DNA from: Petrolisthes cinctipes
Taxonomy: Eukaryota; Arthropoda; Malacostraca; Decapoda; Porcellanidae
Reading direction: 5' to 3'
NCBI GenBank assembly: GCA_033782935.1
Contig: JAWQEG010000506.1
Span: forward strand, 1,166,501 to 1,230,500
DNA length: 64,000 nucleotides
This document shows positions 39,227 through 53,756 of this stretch, in pieces. The notes beneath the pieces are model-generated. The model was not told where the DNA came from and searched no databases. It was given only the letters and a program-made list of their open reading frames with translations. Numbering within the stretch: position 1 is the first letter of the stretch; each line of letters begins with the position of its first letter. A program made the translations under genes and the position numbers.

Positions 39227-39768
39227 GTCCCGTCACTATCACCCCATACTTCATCCCCATCATGTACAGCTTCATGCTCATCACCCATGTCTCTCATGTG
39301 TGTACATATGGTGCAGGTTAAATAAATTACATTGTTACGGAATTCTTGAGTATTCATTCTCCAAAAAATTACTTTACTAGGATGAGTGACTGGATATTTA
39401 TATATTAAACACAGGATCGCATTACCTGAGCCGGGGCCATAGCCCTAGCTCAGAGGACTTTAATAAAAAGGGGTGGGGGTGGGGGGGGGTGCAGGGTCAC
39501 CCCCCCCTCCTCTCCTAGACCCTACCCCTCGAGTCTGCCTATAAAGACTTTAGTTGAGTAACAATTCTGGTCTATAACAGAATGGTCTACGGTTTATATT
39601 TGATAAGCTACTACACTCCCACCACGGCTAGTCCCCTAGCCAGTGTTGGAAGTTGCTTTAGCTTCAACCTCACCCTGCTCGGTTATCTTTCTGATTCTCC
39701 GCTCTCTCGACCGCTCTTAACTAGCACGTGATTGCCTCCACCTCACCTCCCACCTACCGCATCGCATG
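39227..39768 (+). other. DIRS 3' untranslated region
   Basis: About 540 bp after the recombinase stop. It contains AATAAA at 39321, a G-run at 39469-39490 followed by C-runs, and no coding frame. Confidence 0.6.
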
Positions 39769-39872
39769 CATAGCAATCCAGCTGTGCTGGATTCACTATA
39801 CCAATAATAGTGCATTTGTCGCGGCTTCTAGCCGCTTAAATTGTATTTATTGGTTGTGAAACCAGCACAGCT
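39769..39872 (-). repeat. DIRS internal complementary region
   Basis: 39769-39808 is the inverse complement of the left outer end (32725-32762). 39809-39872 is the inverse complement of the right outer end (about 40120-40183). This is the circle-junction template used in the DIRS replication model. Confidence 0.9.
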
Positions 39873-39926
39873 TTGACTGAACCACCCACCTCCCGATGCG
39901 GCAGGCATTCACTTTCTTTCTCATTG

Positions 39927-40138
39927 GAGTGACCGATTGCCTTCGAGCGGAGAGCGGGCTTAATACCTCATCACGCCACCACCAGGTGGCTCCACTATCA
40001 GTCCAGCGCCAGATTTAAATTTTGATTTACTTCTGATGACCGTCACGGAATAGACCCTTCCAACCCAGATTATGCCTATACGGGGCCTGGGCTGGAGAAG
40101 GGGCGTATTCCATAGCAATCCAGCTGTGCTGGTTTCAC
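39927..40138 (-). repeat. DIRS right inverted terminal repeat
   Basis: 212 bp inverse complement of 32736-32947; followed by the right extension 40139-40187, which itself holds a small hairpin (GCGGCTAGAAGCCGC). Confidence 0.92.
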
Positions 40139-40187
40139 AACCAATAAATGCAATTTAAGCGGCTAGAAGCCGCGACAAATGCACTAA

Positions 40188-42772
40188 TATAAGCCCAAAA
40201 CATGCTGAAAAACAATATTATAGGTGTCCAAAGTCAATATGTGCATGCATCTTCTGTACCTGTTTATATCCCAAATTCAGGCTCAAAACACCCGAACATT
40301 CGATATTTTTGGGTCCCAGAAGCGATCTGTACATGCTTACTCTGCTAGAATATTTTACAAATATAGGCCTAAAACATCGTGAAAATCGATATTTTTGGTG
40401 ACCCAAGGTCGATATGTGCATGCATCTTCTGTACCCATTTATAACCCAAATTCAGGCTCAAAACACCCGAAAATTCGATATTTTTGGGTCCCAGAAGCGA
40501 TCTGTACATGCTTACTCTGCTAGAATAGTAAAACATCGTGAAAATCGATATTTTTGGTGCCCAAAGTCGATATGTGCATGCATCTTCTGTACCCATTTAT
40601 ATCCCAAATTCAGGCTCAAAACACCCGAACATTCGATATTTTTGGGTCCCAGAAGCGATCTGTACATGCTTACTCTGCTAGAATATTTTACAAATATAGG
40701 CCTAAAACATCGTGAAAATCGATATTTTTGGTGACCCAAGGTCGATATGTGCATGCATCTTCTGTACCCATTTATAACCCAAATTCAGGCTCAAAACACC
40801 CGAAAATTCGATATTTTTGGGTCCCAGAAGCGATCTGTACATGCTTACTCTGCTAGAATAGTAAAACATCGTGAAAATCGATATTTTTGGTGCCCAAAGT
40901 CGATATGTGCATGCATCTTCTGTACCCATTTATATCCCAAATTCAGGCTCAAAACACCGAAAATTCGATATTATTGGATCAAAGAAGCAATCTGTACATG
41001 CATAATCAGGTCTAGAATACTTTCGTAATACAGGCCCAAAACATCCTGAAAATCGATATTGTAGGTGCACAAAGTCGATATGTGCATTCTTCTTCTGTAC
41101 ACGTTTATATCAAAAATTCAGACTCAAAACACTCGAATATTCGATATTTTTAAGTCCTGTAAGCAATCTGTACATGCATACTAATGATAGAATATTTTCA
41201 ATTTACAGGCCCAAAACATGATAAAAATCGATGTTTTTGGAGGCCATGGTCGATATGTGCATGCATCTTCTTTACTCGTTTATATCCCAAATTCAGGCTC
41301 AAAACACCCGAAAATTCGATATTTTTGGGTACCAGAAGCGATCTGTTCATGCATACTCAGGTCTAGAATATTTTCAAAATACAGGCCCAAACATGCTGAA
41401 AACTATTATTTTAGGTGCCAATGTCGATATGTGCAGGCATCTTCTGTACCCGTTCTGTACATGCATACTCAGTGCTATAATATTTTTAAAATACAGGCCC
41501 AAATCATGTTGAAAATCGATATTTTTGGTACCCAATGCCTATAATTACGTGCATGCATATTATGTACCCGTTTATATTAAGAATTCAGGCTCAAAACACC
41601 TGAAAATTCGATATTTTTGGATCTCAGAAACGATCTGTACATGCTTACTCTGCTAGAATATTATTTAGATATTGGATTAAAACATGCTGAAAATCGATAT
41701 TTTTGGTGCCCAAAGTCGATATGTGCATGCATCTTCTGCACCCGTTTATATCCCAATTTTAGGCTCAATTCCCCCCAAAATTCGATATATTTGGGTTCCA
41801 GAAGTGATCTGTACATGATTACTCAGTGCTAGAATATTTTAAAAATATAGGCCCAAAACATGCTGAAAATCAATATTTTAGGTGCCCAAAGTCGATATGT
41901 GACTGCATCTTCTGACCCCGTTTATATCCCAATTATAAGGCTCAAAACACCCGAAATTTCGATATTATTGGTCCAATAAGCGATCTGTACATGCATACTC
42001 AGGTGTAAAATACTTTCAAAATACAGGTCCAAATTATGTTGAAAATCGATATTGTAAGAGCCCAAAGTCGATATGTGCATGCAACTTGTGAACTTATTTT
42101 ATCCCAAATTCAGTCTCAAAACATCTGACAATTCGATATTTTTGGATCTCAGAAACGATCTGTACATGCTTACTCTGCTAGAATATTATTTAGATATTGG
42201 ATTAAAACATGCTGAAAATCGATATTTTTGGTACACAAAGTCGATATGTGCATGCATCTTATGTACCCATTTATAACCCAAATTCAGGCTCAAAACACCC
42301 GAAAATTCGATATTATTGGATCAAAGAAGCGATCTGTACAGGCATAATCAGTTCTAGAATACTTTCGAAATACAGACCCAAAACATCCTGAAAATCGATA
42401 TTGTAGGTGCCCAAAGTAAATATGTGCATGCATCTTCTGTACCCATTTATATCCCAATCTCAGGCACAAAACAAATGAAATTTCGATATTTTCGATATCT
42501 GTACGTGTTTACTCAGATCTAGAATATTTTCAATATAATGACCTAAAAACATGCTGAAAATAGATATTTTAGATGCTCAAAGTCGATATGTGCATGTATC
42601 TTCTGTACCCGTTTATATCCCAAATTCTGGCTCAAAACACCCGAAAATTCGATATTTTTGGCTCCTAGAAGCGATCTGTATATGCATACTCAGTGCTAGT
42701 ATATTTTCAAAATATAGGCCCAAAATATGCTGAAAATCGATATCTTAGGTGCCCAAAGTGGATATGTGCATG
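40188..42772 (+). repeat. ~176-bp satellite, forward block 2
   Basis: Continues the monomer interrupted by the DIRS element. At 40272-40937 two dimers with a 333-bp period are nearly identical. From 40602 the sequence is repeated at 50498 onward. It ends at a TGCATGCA palindrome where orientation reverses. Confidence 0.93.
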
Positions 42773-45700
42773 CATATCGACTTTGGGCACCTAAAATATC
42801 GATTTTCAGCATGTATTGGGACTATATTTTAAAAATGTTCTAGCACTGGGTATGCAAGTACAGATCGCTTCTGGGTCTCAAAAATATCAAATTTTCGGGT
42901 GTTTTGAGCCTGAATTTGGAATGCAAACGGGTACAGAAGATCTATGCACATATCGACTTTGGGCACCTATAATATCGATTTGCAGTATGTTTTGGGCCTG
43001 TATTTTGAAAATATTCTAGAACTTAGTATGCATGTACAGATCTCTTCTATGACCCATAAATATCGAATTTTGGGTGTTTTGACCTTGAATTTGGGATATA
43101 AATGGGTACAGAAGATGCATGCACATATCGACTTTGATCAACTAAAATATCGATTTTTATCATGTTCTGGGCATGTATTTTGAAAATATTCTATCACTGG
43201 GATGCATATCCACATCGCTTCTAGGACCCCAAAATATCGAATTTTTTGGTGTTTTGAGCCTGAATTTCGGATATAAACGGGTAATGAAGATGCATGCACA
43301 TATCGACTTTGGGTACCTAAAATATCGATTTCTAGCATGTTTTGGTCTGTATTTTGAAAATATTTTAGCACTGAGTATGCATGTACAAATCGTTTCTGGA
43401 ACTCTAAAATGTCAAATTGTTGGGTATTTTGAGCCTGAAATTGGAATATAAATAGGTATAGAAGATGCTGCACATATCAACTTTGGGCACATAAAATATC
43501 GATTTTCAGCATTTTTTAGGACTGTATATATATAAAAAAATAAAATCAAGCACCGAGTATGCATGTACAAATCGCTTTTGTGACACAAAAATATCTAATT
43601 TTCTAGTATTTTGACCCTGAATTTGGCATATATACTGGTACAGAAAATGCATGCACGTATCAACTTCGAGCATTTGAAATTTTGATTTTCAGTATGTTTT
43701 GAGCCTGTATTTTAAAAATATTTTAGCACTCAGTATGCATGTACAGATTGCTTCTGGGATACAAAAATATCTAATTTTCAGGTGTTTTGAGTCTGAATTA
43801 GGAATATAAACGGGTACAGAAGATGCATGCACATATCGACTATGGGCACCCAAAGATATGGAATTTTCGGGTGTTTTGAGAATGAATTTGGGATCGATTT
43901 TCGGCATGTTTTGGGCTTATGTTTTGAAAATAGCTTAGCATTGAGTAAGCATGTACAGATCCTTTCTGGGACCCAAAGATATGGAATTTTCGGGTGTTTT
44001 GAGAATGAATTTGGGATATAAACGAGTACAACAGATGAATGCACATATCGACTTTTGGCAACTAAAATATCGATTTTCAGCATTTTATGTACCTGAATTT
44101 TGAAAATATTCTAGCACTGAGTATTCAAGTACAGATCGCTTCTGCGACCCAAAAATATTGTATTTTCGTGTGTTTCGAGCCTGAATTTGGGATATAAACG
44201 GGTACAGAATATACATGCAAATATCGACTTTGGGCACCTAAAATATCGATTTTTAGCATATTTTGAGCCTATTTATTAAAAATATTCTAGCACAGATTAA
44301 GTATGTACAGATCGCTTCTGAGAGCCAAAAACACCGAGTTTCCGGGTATTTTGAGACTGAATTTGGGATATAAACGGGTAAAGAAGATGCATGAACATGC
44401 ACATATCGACTTTGGGCACCTAAAATATCGTTTCTCAGCATTTTTTTGGCCTGTATTTTAAAAATATTCAACCACTAAGTATGCATGTACACATCGCTTC
44501 TGGGACCCAAAAACACCGAGTTTCCGGGTATTTTGAGCCTGAAATTGGGATATAAACCGGAACAGAAGATGCATGCACATATAGTCTTTGGGCACCTAAA
44601 AACATCGATTTTTTAGCATGTTTTTGGGCTTGTATATTAAAAATATTCTAACACAAGGTATGCATATACAGATCACTTCTAGGAACCAAATATATTGAAA
44701 TTTCGGGTGTTTTTAGCCTGATATTAAAAATATAAACGGGTACAGAAGATACATGCACATATCAACTTTAGGCACTTAATATTTAGATTTTCAGCATGAT
44801 TTCGGCCTGTATTTTGAAAATATTTTAGACGTGAATATGTTTGTACAGATCGCTTTTGAAACCCAAAAATATCAAATTTTCGTGTGTATTGTGCCTGAAT
44901 TTGGGATATAAACAGGTGCAGAAGATGCATGCACATATCGACAGTAGTCACTTAAAAAATCAAATTTCAGCATGTTTTGGGCCTATATTTTGAAAATATT
45001 CTAGCCCTTAGTAAGCATGTACAGATCCCTTCTGGGAACCAAAAATATCGTATTTTCTGGTGTTTTCAGCCTGAATTTGGGATATAAACGGGCACAAAGT
45101 ATGAATGAACATATCAACTTTGGGCACCCAAAATATCGATTTTTAGCATGTTTTGGGCCTGTATTTTAAAAACATTTTAGCACTGAGTACGCATGTACAG
45201 ATCGCTTCTTGGACCCAAAATAATCGAATTTTCGGGTGTTCTGAGCCTGAATTTGGGATATAAACGGGTACAGAAGATCCATGCACATATCGACTTTAGG
45301 CACCTAAAATATCGATTTTCAGCATGTTTTGGGCCTATAATTTGAAAATATTCTGGCCCTTAGTAAGCAGGTACAGATCGCTTCTGGGACCCAAAAATAT
45401 CGTATTTTCGGGCGTTTTGAGCCTGAATTTGGGATATAAACGGGTACAAAATATGCATGCAAATATCGACTTTGGGCACCTAAAATATCGATTTCTAGCA
45501 TATTTTGGGCATATTTTTAAAAAATATTCTAGCACTGATTAAGCATGTACAGATCGCTTCTGGGACCCAAAAACACTTAGTTTCCGGGTATTTTGAGACT
45601 GAATTTGTGATATAAATGGGTAAAGAAGATGCATGAACATGCTCATATCGACTTTGGGCACCTAGAATATTGTTTCACAGCATTTTTTCGGCCTGTTGTT

Positions 45701-48700
45701 TACAAATATTCAACCACTAAGTATGCATGTACAGATCGCTTCTGGGACCCAAAAATATCGAATTTTCGGGTGTTTTGAGCCTGAATTTGAAATATAAACG
45801 GATACAGAAGATTCATGCACATATCGACTTTAAGCACCTAAAATAACGATTTTCAGCATGTTTTGGGCCTATATTTTGAATATATTCGAGCCCTTTGTAA
45901 GCATGTACAGATCGCTTCTCGGACTCCAAAATATCGTATTTTCGGGAGTTTTGAGCCTGAATTTGGGATATAAACGGGTACAGAATATGCCTTCACATAT
46001 CGACTTTGGGCACCTAAAATATCGATTTTCATCATGTTTTTGGCCTGTATTTAAAAAATATTCTAGCACTGAGTATGCACGTAGAGATCGCTTCTTGACT
46101 CAAAAACATCGAATTTTCGGGTGTTTTGAGCCTGAATTTGGAATATAAACGTGTTCAAAAGATACATACACATATCGACTTTGGGCACCTAAAATATCGA
46201 TTTTTTAGCATGTTTTTGGGCTTGTATTTTAAAAATATTCTAACACAAGATATTCATATACATATCGCTTCTGGAACCGAAAAAAAAATCGAATGTTTGG
46301 ATGTTTTGAGCTTATATTTAGGATACAAACGGGTAAAAAAGATGCAAGCACATATCGACTTTGGGCAACTAAAATATCGATTTTCACAATGTTTTAGGTT
46401 TGCATTTATAAAAAATTCTAGACCTGAGTATACATGTACAAATCGCTTCTAGGACCGCAAAAAAAATCGAATTTTTGTGTGTTTTGAGTATCGAGTTTAA
46501 GCATGATTTGGGCCAATATTTTTAAAATATTCTAGCACTGAACATGCATGTACAGATCGCTTCTGGGATCCAAAAATATCGATTTTTCGGGTGTTTTGAG
46601 CCTGAATTTGGGATATAAACAGGTACAGAAGATGCATGCACATACCAACTTTGGGCACCTAAATTATCGATTTTCAGCATGTTTTGGGCCTATGTTTTTA
46701 AAATAGTTTAGCATTGAGTAAGCATGTACAGATCGCTTCTGGGACCGAAAGATATCGAATTTTCGGATGTTTTGAGCCTGAATTTGGGATATAAACGAGT
46801 ACAAAAGATGAATGCACATATCGACTTTGGGCAACTAAAATATCGATTTTTAGCATGTTATGTACCTGCATTTTGAAAATATTCTAGTATTGAGTATGCA
46901 CGTACAGATCGCTTCTGGGACACAAAAATATCGAATTTTCTGGTATTTTGAGCTCCAATTTGGAATATAGATGGGTGCAGAAGATGCATGCACATATGGA
47001 CTTTGGGCACCTGAAATCTCGATTTTCAGCATGTTTTGGTCTTATACCATCAACATTTTCTAGCAATGAATAAGCATGTACAGATCGCTTCTAGATATCA
47101 AAAATATAGATTTTTCGGGTGTTTTAAGACTGAAATTTGGGATATAAGCGGGAACAGAAGATGCATGCACATATCGACTTTGGGCACCTAAAATATCGAT
47201 TTTCAGCATATTATGCACCTGAATTTTGAAAATATTCTAGCACTGAGTATGCACGTACAGATCGCTTCTGGGACCTAAAAATTCCGATTTTCGGGTATTT
47301 TGAGCCTGAATTTGGAATATACACGGGTACAAAAGATACATGCACATATCGACTTTGGCACCTAAAATATAGATTTTCAGCATGTTTTGGTCCTGTGTTT
47401 TAAAAATATTCTAGCACTGAGTATTCAAGTACAGATCGCTTCTGCGAACCAAAATTTACGAATTTTCGGGTGTTTTTACCCTGAATTTGGGATATAAAAG
47501 GGTAAAGAAGATGCATGCTCTTATCGAATTTGGGCACCTAAAATATAGATTTTCAGCGTGTTTTGAGCTTATGTTTTGAAAATTTTCTAGACCTGAGTAT
47601 GCATGTACCGATCGCTTCTGGGACCCAAAAATATCGAATTTTCGGGTGTTTAGAGCCCAGATCTGGGATATAACCGGGTACAGAAGATGCATGCACATAT
47701 CGAGTTTGGGCACCTAAAATGTCGATTTTCAGCATGTTTAGGGTCTGTATTTTGAAAATATTCTAAACTTGAGTGTGCATGTATAGATCGCTTCTGGGAC
47801 CCAAAAATATAGAATTTTCAGGTGTTTTTAGCATGAATTTGGGGCATTTACTGGCACAGAAGATTCATGCACATATTGAGTTTCGGCACCTAAAATATCG
47901 ATTTTCAGCATGCTTTGGGCCATTATTTTTAAAATATTCTAGCACTGAATATGCATGTACAGATCACTTCTGAGATCCAAAAATATCGTTTTTCGGGTGT
48001 TTTGAGCCTAATTTTAAGATATAAACGGGTACAGAAGATGCATGAACATTACGACTTTGTGTACCTAAAATATCGATTTTCTGAATGTTTTGGGCCTATA
48101 TTTTAAAAATATTCTTGCACCGAGTATGCATGTACACATCCCTTCTGGAACACAAAAATATCGAATTTTCGGGTATTTTGAGTCTGATTTTGGATATAAA
48201 CGGGTACAGAAGATGCATGCACATATCAACTTTGGGCACCTGAAACATCGATTTTCGGCATGTTTTGTTCCTGCATTTAAAAAAAATTTATCTAACACTA
48301 AGTAAGCATGTACAGATCGCTTCTGGGACCCCAAAATATCGAATTTTAGGGTCTTTCGAGACTGAATTTGGGAAATAAACGATTACAGAAGATGAATGCA
48401 AATATCAATTTTCGGCATGCTTGGGGCCTATATTTTGAAAATATTCTATTACTGAGTGTGCATGTACAGATCGGTTCTGGGACACAAAAATATCGAATTT
48501 TCGTGTGTTTTGAGCCTGAATTTGGGATATAAACGGATACAGAAGATGAATGCACATATCGACTTTGGCACCTAAAATATCGATTTTCAGCATGTTTTGG
48601 GCCTGTATTTTGAAAATATTCTAGCGATGAGTATTCATGTACAGATCGCTTCTGCGACCCAAAATTAACGAGTTTTCGGGTATTTTGAGCTCCAATTTGG

Positions 48701-50497
48701 AATATAGATGGGTGCAGAAGATGCATGCACATATGGACTTTGGGCACCTGAAATCTCGATTTTCAGCATGTTTTTGTCTTTTACTATCAAAATTTTCTAG
48801 CAATGAATAAGCATGTACAGATCGCTTCTAGAATTCAAAAATATCAAGTTTTCGGGTGTTATAAGCCTGAAAATTGGGATATAAACGGGAACAAATGATG
48901 CATGCACATATCGACTTTGGGCACCTAAAATATCGAGTTTCAGCATGTTTTTGGACCTTGTATTATAAAAATATTCTAACACTGAGTATACATGTACAAA
49001 TCGCTTCTGGGACCCAGAAATATCGAGTTTTGGGGTGGTTAGAGCCTATATTTGGGATATAAACAGGTACAGATGTTGCATGCACATATCGAATTTTGGC
49101 ACCTAAAATATCGATTTTCAGCATATTTTTGGGCCTGTATATTAAAAATATTCTAACACTGGGTATGCATGTACAGATCGCTTCTGGGATAAAAAAATAT
49201 CGAATTTTTGGGTGTTTTTGAGCCTGAATTTGGAATATAAATGGGTGCACAAGATACATGCACAAATCGACTTGAGGCACCTAAAATATAGATTTTCAGC
49301 ATGTTTTGAGCCTATGTTTTGAAAATATTTTAGCATTGAGTAAGCATGTACAGATCACTTCTGGGACCCAAAAATATCGAATTTTCGGGTGTTTTGAGCC
49401 CGGATCTGGGATATAACCGGGTACAGAAGATGCATTCATATATCGAGTTTGGGCACCTAAAATGTCGATTTTCAGCATGTTTAGGGTCTGTATCTTGAAA
49501 ATATTCTAAACTTGAGTGTGCATATATAGATCTCTCCTGAAACCCAAAAATATAGAATTTTCGGGTGTTTTTAGCATAATTTACGGGCACAGCAGATGCA
49601 TGCACATATTGAGTTTGGGCACCTGAAATATCGATTTTCAGCATGTTTTGGGCCAATATTTTTAAAATATTCTAGCACTGAACATGCATGTACAGATCGC
49701 TTCTGGGATAAAAAAATATCGATTTTACAGGTGTTTTGAGCCTGAATTTAAGATATAAACGGGTACAGAAGATGCATGCACATATCGATTTTGGGCAACT
49801 AAAATATCGATTTTCAGCATGTTATGTACATGAATTTTGAAAATATTCTAGCTTTGAATATGCACGTACAGATCGCTTCTGGGACCTAAAAATATCGAAT
49901 TTTCGGGTAATTTGAGCCTGAATTTGGAATATAAATGGGTACAAAAGATTTATGCACATATCGACTTTGGCACCTAAAATATCGATTTTCAGCATGTTTT
50001 GGGCCTGTATTTTGAAAATATTCTAGCACTGAGTATGCATGTACAGATCGCTTCTGGGACCCAAGAATATCGAATTTTGGGGTGTTTTAAGCCTATATTT
50101 GTGATATAAACTAGTACAGAAGTTGCATGCAAATAAAATATCGATTTTCAGTATATTTTTGGGCCTGTATTTTAAAAATATTCTATTACTGAGTATGCAT
50201 GTACAGATTGCTTCTGGGATAAAAAAAATATCGAATTTTCGGGTGTTTTTGAGCTTAAATTTGGAATATAAACGGGTGCACAAGATGCATGCACAAATCG
50301 ACTTAAGGCACCTAAATAATCGATTTTCAGCATGTTTTGGGCTTCTTTTTTTTTAATATTCTTGCACTGAGTAGGCATGAACAGATCGCTTCAGGGACCC
50401 CAAAATATCGAATTTTTGAGTGTTTTCAGCCTGAATTTGGGCTTTAAACGGGTACAGAAGATGCATGCACTTATCGACTTTGGGCACCTAAAATATA
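40602..50497 (+). repeat. Higher-order satellite block, copy 1 (9.9 kb)
   Basis: Forward arm plus reverse arm, followed directly by copy 2. Matching pairs: 41184 and 51080 (9896 apart), 43138 and 53952 (10814), 45319 and 56308 (10989), 49296 and 60462 (11166). The steps of 175 and 177 equal one monomer. Confidence 0.88.
42773..50496 (-). repeat. ~176-bp satellite, reverse block 1
   Basis: The same monomer on the opposite strand (reading CGACTTTGGGCACCTAAAAT, AGCATGTTTTGGGCC, CAGATCGCTTCTGGGACCC). Monomers differ by roughly 10-25% by eye. The short open frames on both strands repeat with the monomer and have no codon-level conservation, so they are not genes. Confidence 0.93.
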
Positions 50498-53400
50498 TCC
50501 CAAATTCAGGCTCAAAACACCCGAACATTCGATATTTTTGGGTCCCAGAAGCGATCTGTACATGCTTACTCTGCTAGAATATTTTACAAATATAGGCCTA
50601 AAACATCGTGAAAATCGATATTTTTGGTGACCCAAGGTCGATATGTGCATGCATCTTCTGTACCCATTTATAACCCAAATTCAGGCTCAAAACACCCGAA
50701 AATTCGATATTTTTGGGTCCCAGAAGCGATCTGTACATGCTTACTCTGCTAGAATCGTAAAACATCGTGAAAATCGATATTTTTGGTGCCCAAAGTCGAT
50801 ATGTGCATGCATCTTCTGTACCCATTTATATCCCAAATTCAGGCTCAAAACACCGAAAATTCGATATTATTGGATCAAAGTAGCAATCTGTACATGCATA
50901 ATCAGGTCTAGAATACTTTCGTAATACAGGCCCAAAACATCCTGAAAATCGATATTGTAGGTGCACAAAGTCGATATGTGCATTCTTCTTCTGTACCCGT
51001 TTATATAAAAAATTCAGACTCAAAACACTCGAATATTCGATATTTTTAAGTCCTGTAAGCAATCTGTACATGCATACTAATGATAGAATATTTTCAATTT
51101 ACAGGCCCAAAACATGATAAAAATCGATGTTTTTGGAGGCCATGGTCGATATGTGCATGCATCTTCTTTACTCGTTTATATCCCAAATTCAGGCTCAAAA
51201 CACCCGAAAATTCGATATTTTTGGGTACCAGAAGCGATCTGTTCATGCATACTCAGGTCTAGAATATTTTCAAAATACAGGTCCAAACATGCTGAAAACT
51301 ATTATTTTAGGTGCCAATGTCGATATGTGCAGGCATCTTCTGTACCCGTTCTGTACATGCATACTCAGTGCTATAATATTTTTAAAATACAGGCCCAAAT
51401 CATGTTGAAAATCGATATTTTTGGTACCCAATGCCTATAATTACGTGCATGCATATTATGTACCCGTTTATATTAAGAATTCAGGCTCAAAACACCTGAA
51501 AATTCGATATTTTTGGATCTCAGAAACGATCTGTACATGCTTACTCTGCTAGAATATTATTTAGATATTGGATTAAAACATGCTGAAAATCGATATTTTT
51601 GGTGCCCAAAGTCGATATGTGCATGCATCTTCTGCACCCGTTTATATCCCAATTTTAGGCTCAATTCCCCCCAAAATTCGATATATTTGGGTTCCAGAAG
51701 TGATCTGTACATGATTACTCAGTGCTAGAATATTTTAAAAATATAGGCCCAAAACATGCTGAAAATCAATATTTTAGGTGCCCAAAGTCGATATGTGACT
51801 GCATCTTCTGACCCCGTTTATATCCCAATTATAAGGCTCAAAACACCCGAAATTTCGATATTATTGGTCCAATAAGCGATCTGTACATGCATACTCAGGT
51901 GTAAAATACTTTCAAAATACAGGTCCAAATTATGTTGAAAATCGATATTGTAAGAGCCCAAAGTCGATATGTGCATGCAACTTGTGAACTTATTTTATCC
52001 CAAATTCAGTCTCAAAACATCTGACAATTCGATATTTTTGGATCTCAGAAACGATCTGTACATGCTTACTCTGCTAGAATATTATTTAGATATTGGATTA
52101 AAACATGCTGAAAATCGATATTTTTGGTACACAAAGTCGATATGTGCATGCATCTTATGTACCCATTTATAACCCAAATTCAGGCTCAAAACACCCGAAA
52201 ATTCGATATTATTGGATCAAAGAAGCGATCTGTACAGGCATAATCAGTTCTAGAATACTTTCGAAATACAGACCCAAAACATCCTGAAAATCGATATTGT
52301 AGGTGCCCAAAGTAAATATATGCATGCATCTTCTGTACCCATTTATATCCCAATCTCAGGCACAAAACAAATGAAATTTCGATATTTTCGATATCTGTAC
52401 GTGTTTACTCAGATCTAGAATATTTTCAATATAATGACCTAAAAACATGCTGAAAATAGATATTTTAGATGCTCAAAGTCGATATGTGCATGTATCTTCT
52501 GTACCCGTTTATATCCCAAATTCTGGCTCAAAACACCCGAAAATTCGATATTTTTGGCTCCTAGAAGCGATCTGTATATGCATACTCAGTGCTAGTATAT
52601 TTTCAAAATATAGGCCCAAAATATGCTGAAAATCGATATCTTAGGTGCCCAAAGTGGATATGTGCATGCATTTCTATACCCGTTTATATCCCAAATGCAG
52701 GCTCAAAACTCCCGAAAACTCGATATTTTTTGGTTCTAAAAGCGATCTGTACATGCTTACTCAGTGCCAGAATATTTTTAAAATATAGGACCAATGCATG
52801 CTAAAAATCGATATTTTAGGAGCCCAAAGTAGATATGTGCATGCATCTTATGTACATGTTTATATCTAAAATTCAGGCTCAAAATAACCGAAAATTCGAT
52901 TTTTTTGGGTTCCAGAAGCGATCTGTACATGCATACATGCATAGAATATTTTAGAAATACAAGACCAAAACATGCTAAAAATCAATAATTTCGGTGCCCA
53001 AAGTCGATATGTCCATGCAACTGCTGTACTCGTTTATATACCAAATCTAGGTTCAAAACACTCGAAAATTCAATATTTTTGAGCCCCAGAAGAGATCTGT
53101 ACATGCATACTCAGTGCTAGAATATTTTTTAATATACAGGCCCAAAACATTTTGTAAATCGATGTTCTTGGACCCCATGGTCGATATGTGTATGCATCTT
53201 CTTTACTCGTTTACATCCCAAATTCAGGCTCAAAACCCCATAAAATTCGATATTTTTGGGTCCCAGAAGCGATCTGTAAATGCATACTCATGTCTTGAAT
53301 ATTTTCAAAATACTGGCCCAAAACATGCTGAAAATTATTATTTAAGGTGCCCAATGTCGATATGTGCATGCATCTTCTGTACCCGTTTTTATCTCAAATT

Positions 53401-53756
53401 CAGGCTCAAGATAACCGATAATTCAATATTTTTGGGTCCCAGAAGCGATGTGTACATGCATACTCAGTGCTAGATTATTTTCTAAATACAGGCAAAAAAC
53501 ATGCTGAAAATCGATATTTTAGGTGCCCAAAGTCGATATGTGCATTTATCTTCTGTACCCGTTTATATCCCAAATTCAGGCTCAAAACACTCGAAAAATC
53601 GATATATTTGGATCCCAGAAGCGATCTGTAAATGCATACTTAGTGCTAGAGTATTTTCAAAATACAGGCCCAAAACATACTGCAAATCGATATTATAGGT
53701 GCCCAAAGTCGATATGTGCATGTATCTTTTATACCCGTTTATATCATAAACTCAGG
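50497..53756 (+). repeat. ~176-bp satellite, forward block 3
   Basis: 50498-52666 duplicates 40602-42770 (offset 9896). 52667-53756 is forward-oriented satellite absent from the first copy. Confidence 0.92.

Larger units (their letters stand above)
32725..40187 (+). mobile_element. DIRS-type tyrosine-recombinase retrotransposon
   Basis: 7.46 kb. It has inverted terminal repeats (32736-32947 and 39927-40138), an internal complementary region (39769-39872) copying both outer ends, and Gag, RT-RNase H and tyrosine recombinase genes in that order. This is the defining layout of the DIRS group, which integrates via a circular intermediate and leaves no target duplication. The satellite reads straight through if the element is removed (GAAAT joined to ATAAGCCCAAAACATG), and no duplication is seen. 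Coding defects are few (one frameshift in Gag exon 2 and one in RNase H), so the insertion is fairly recent. Confidence 0.93.

Noticed and set aside
39321..39327. AATAAA after the DIRS recombinase as a proven polyadenylation site
   Set aside because: A single hexamer in AT-rich sequence without transcript evidence; mentioned only in the UTR entry.
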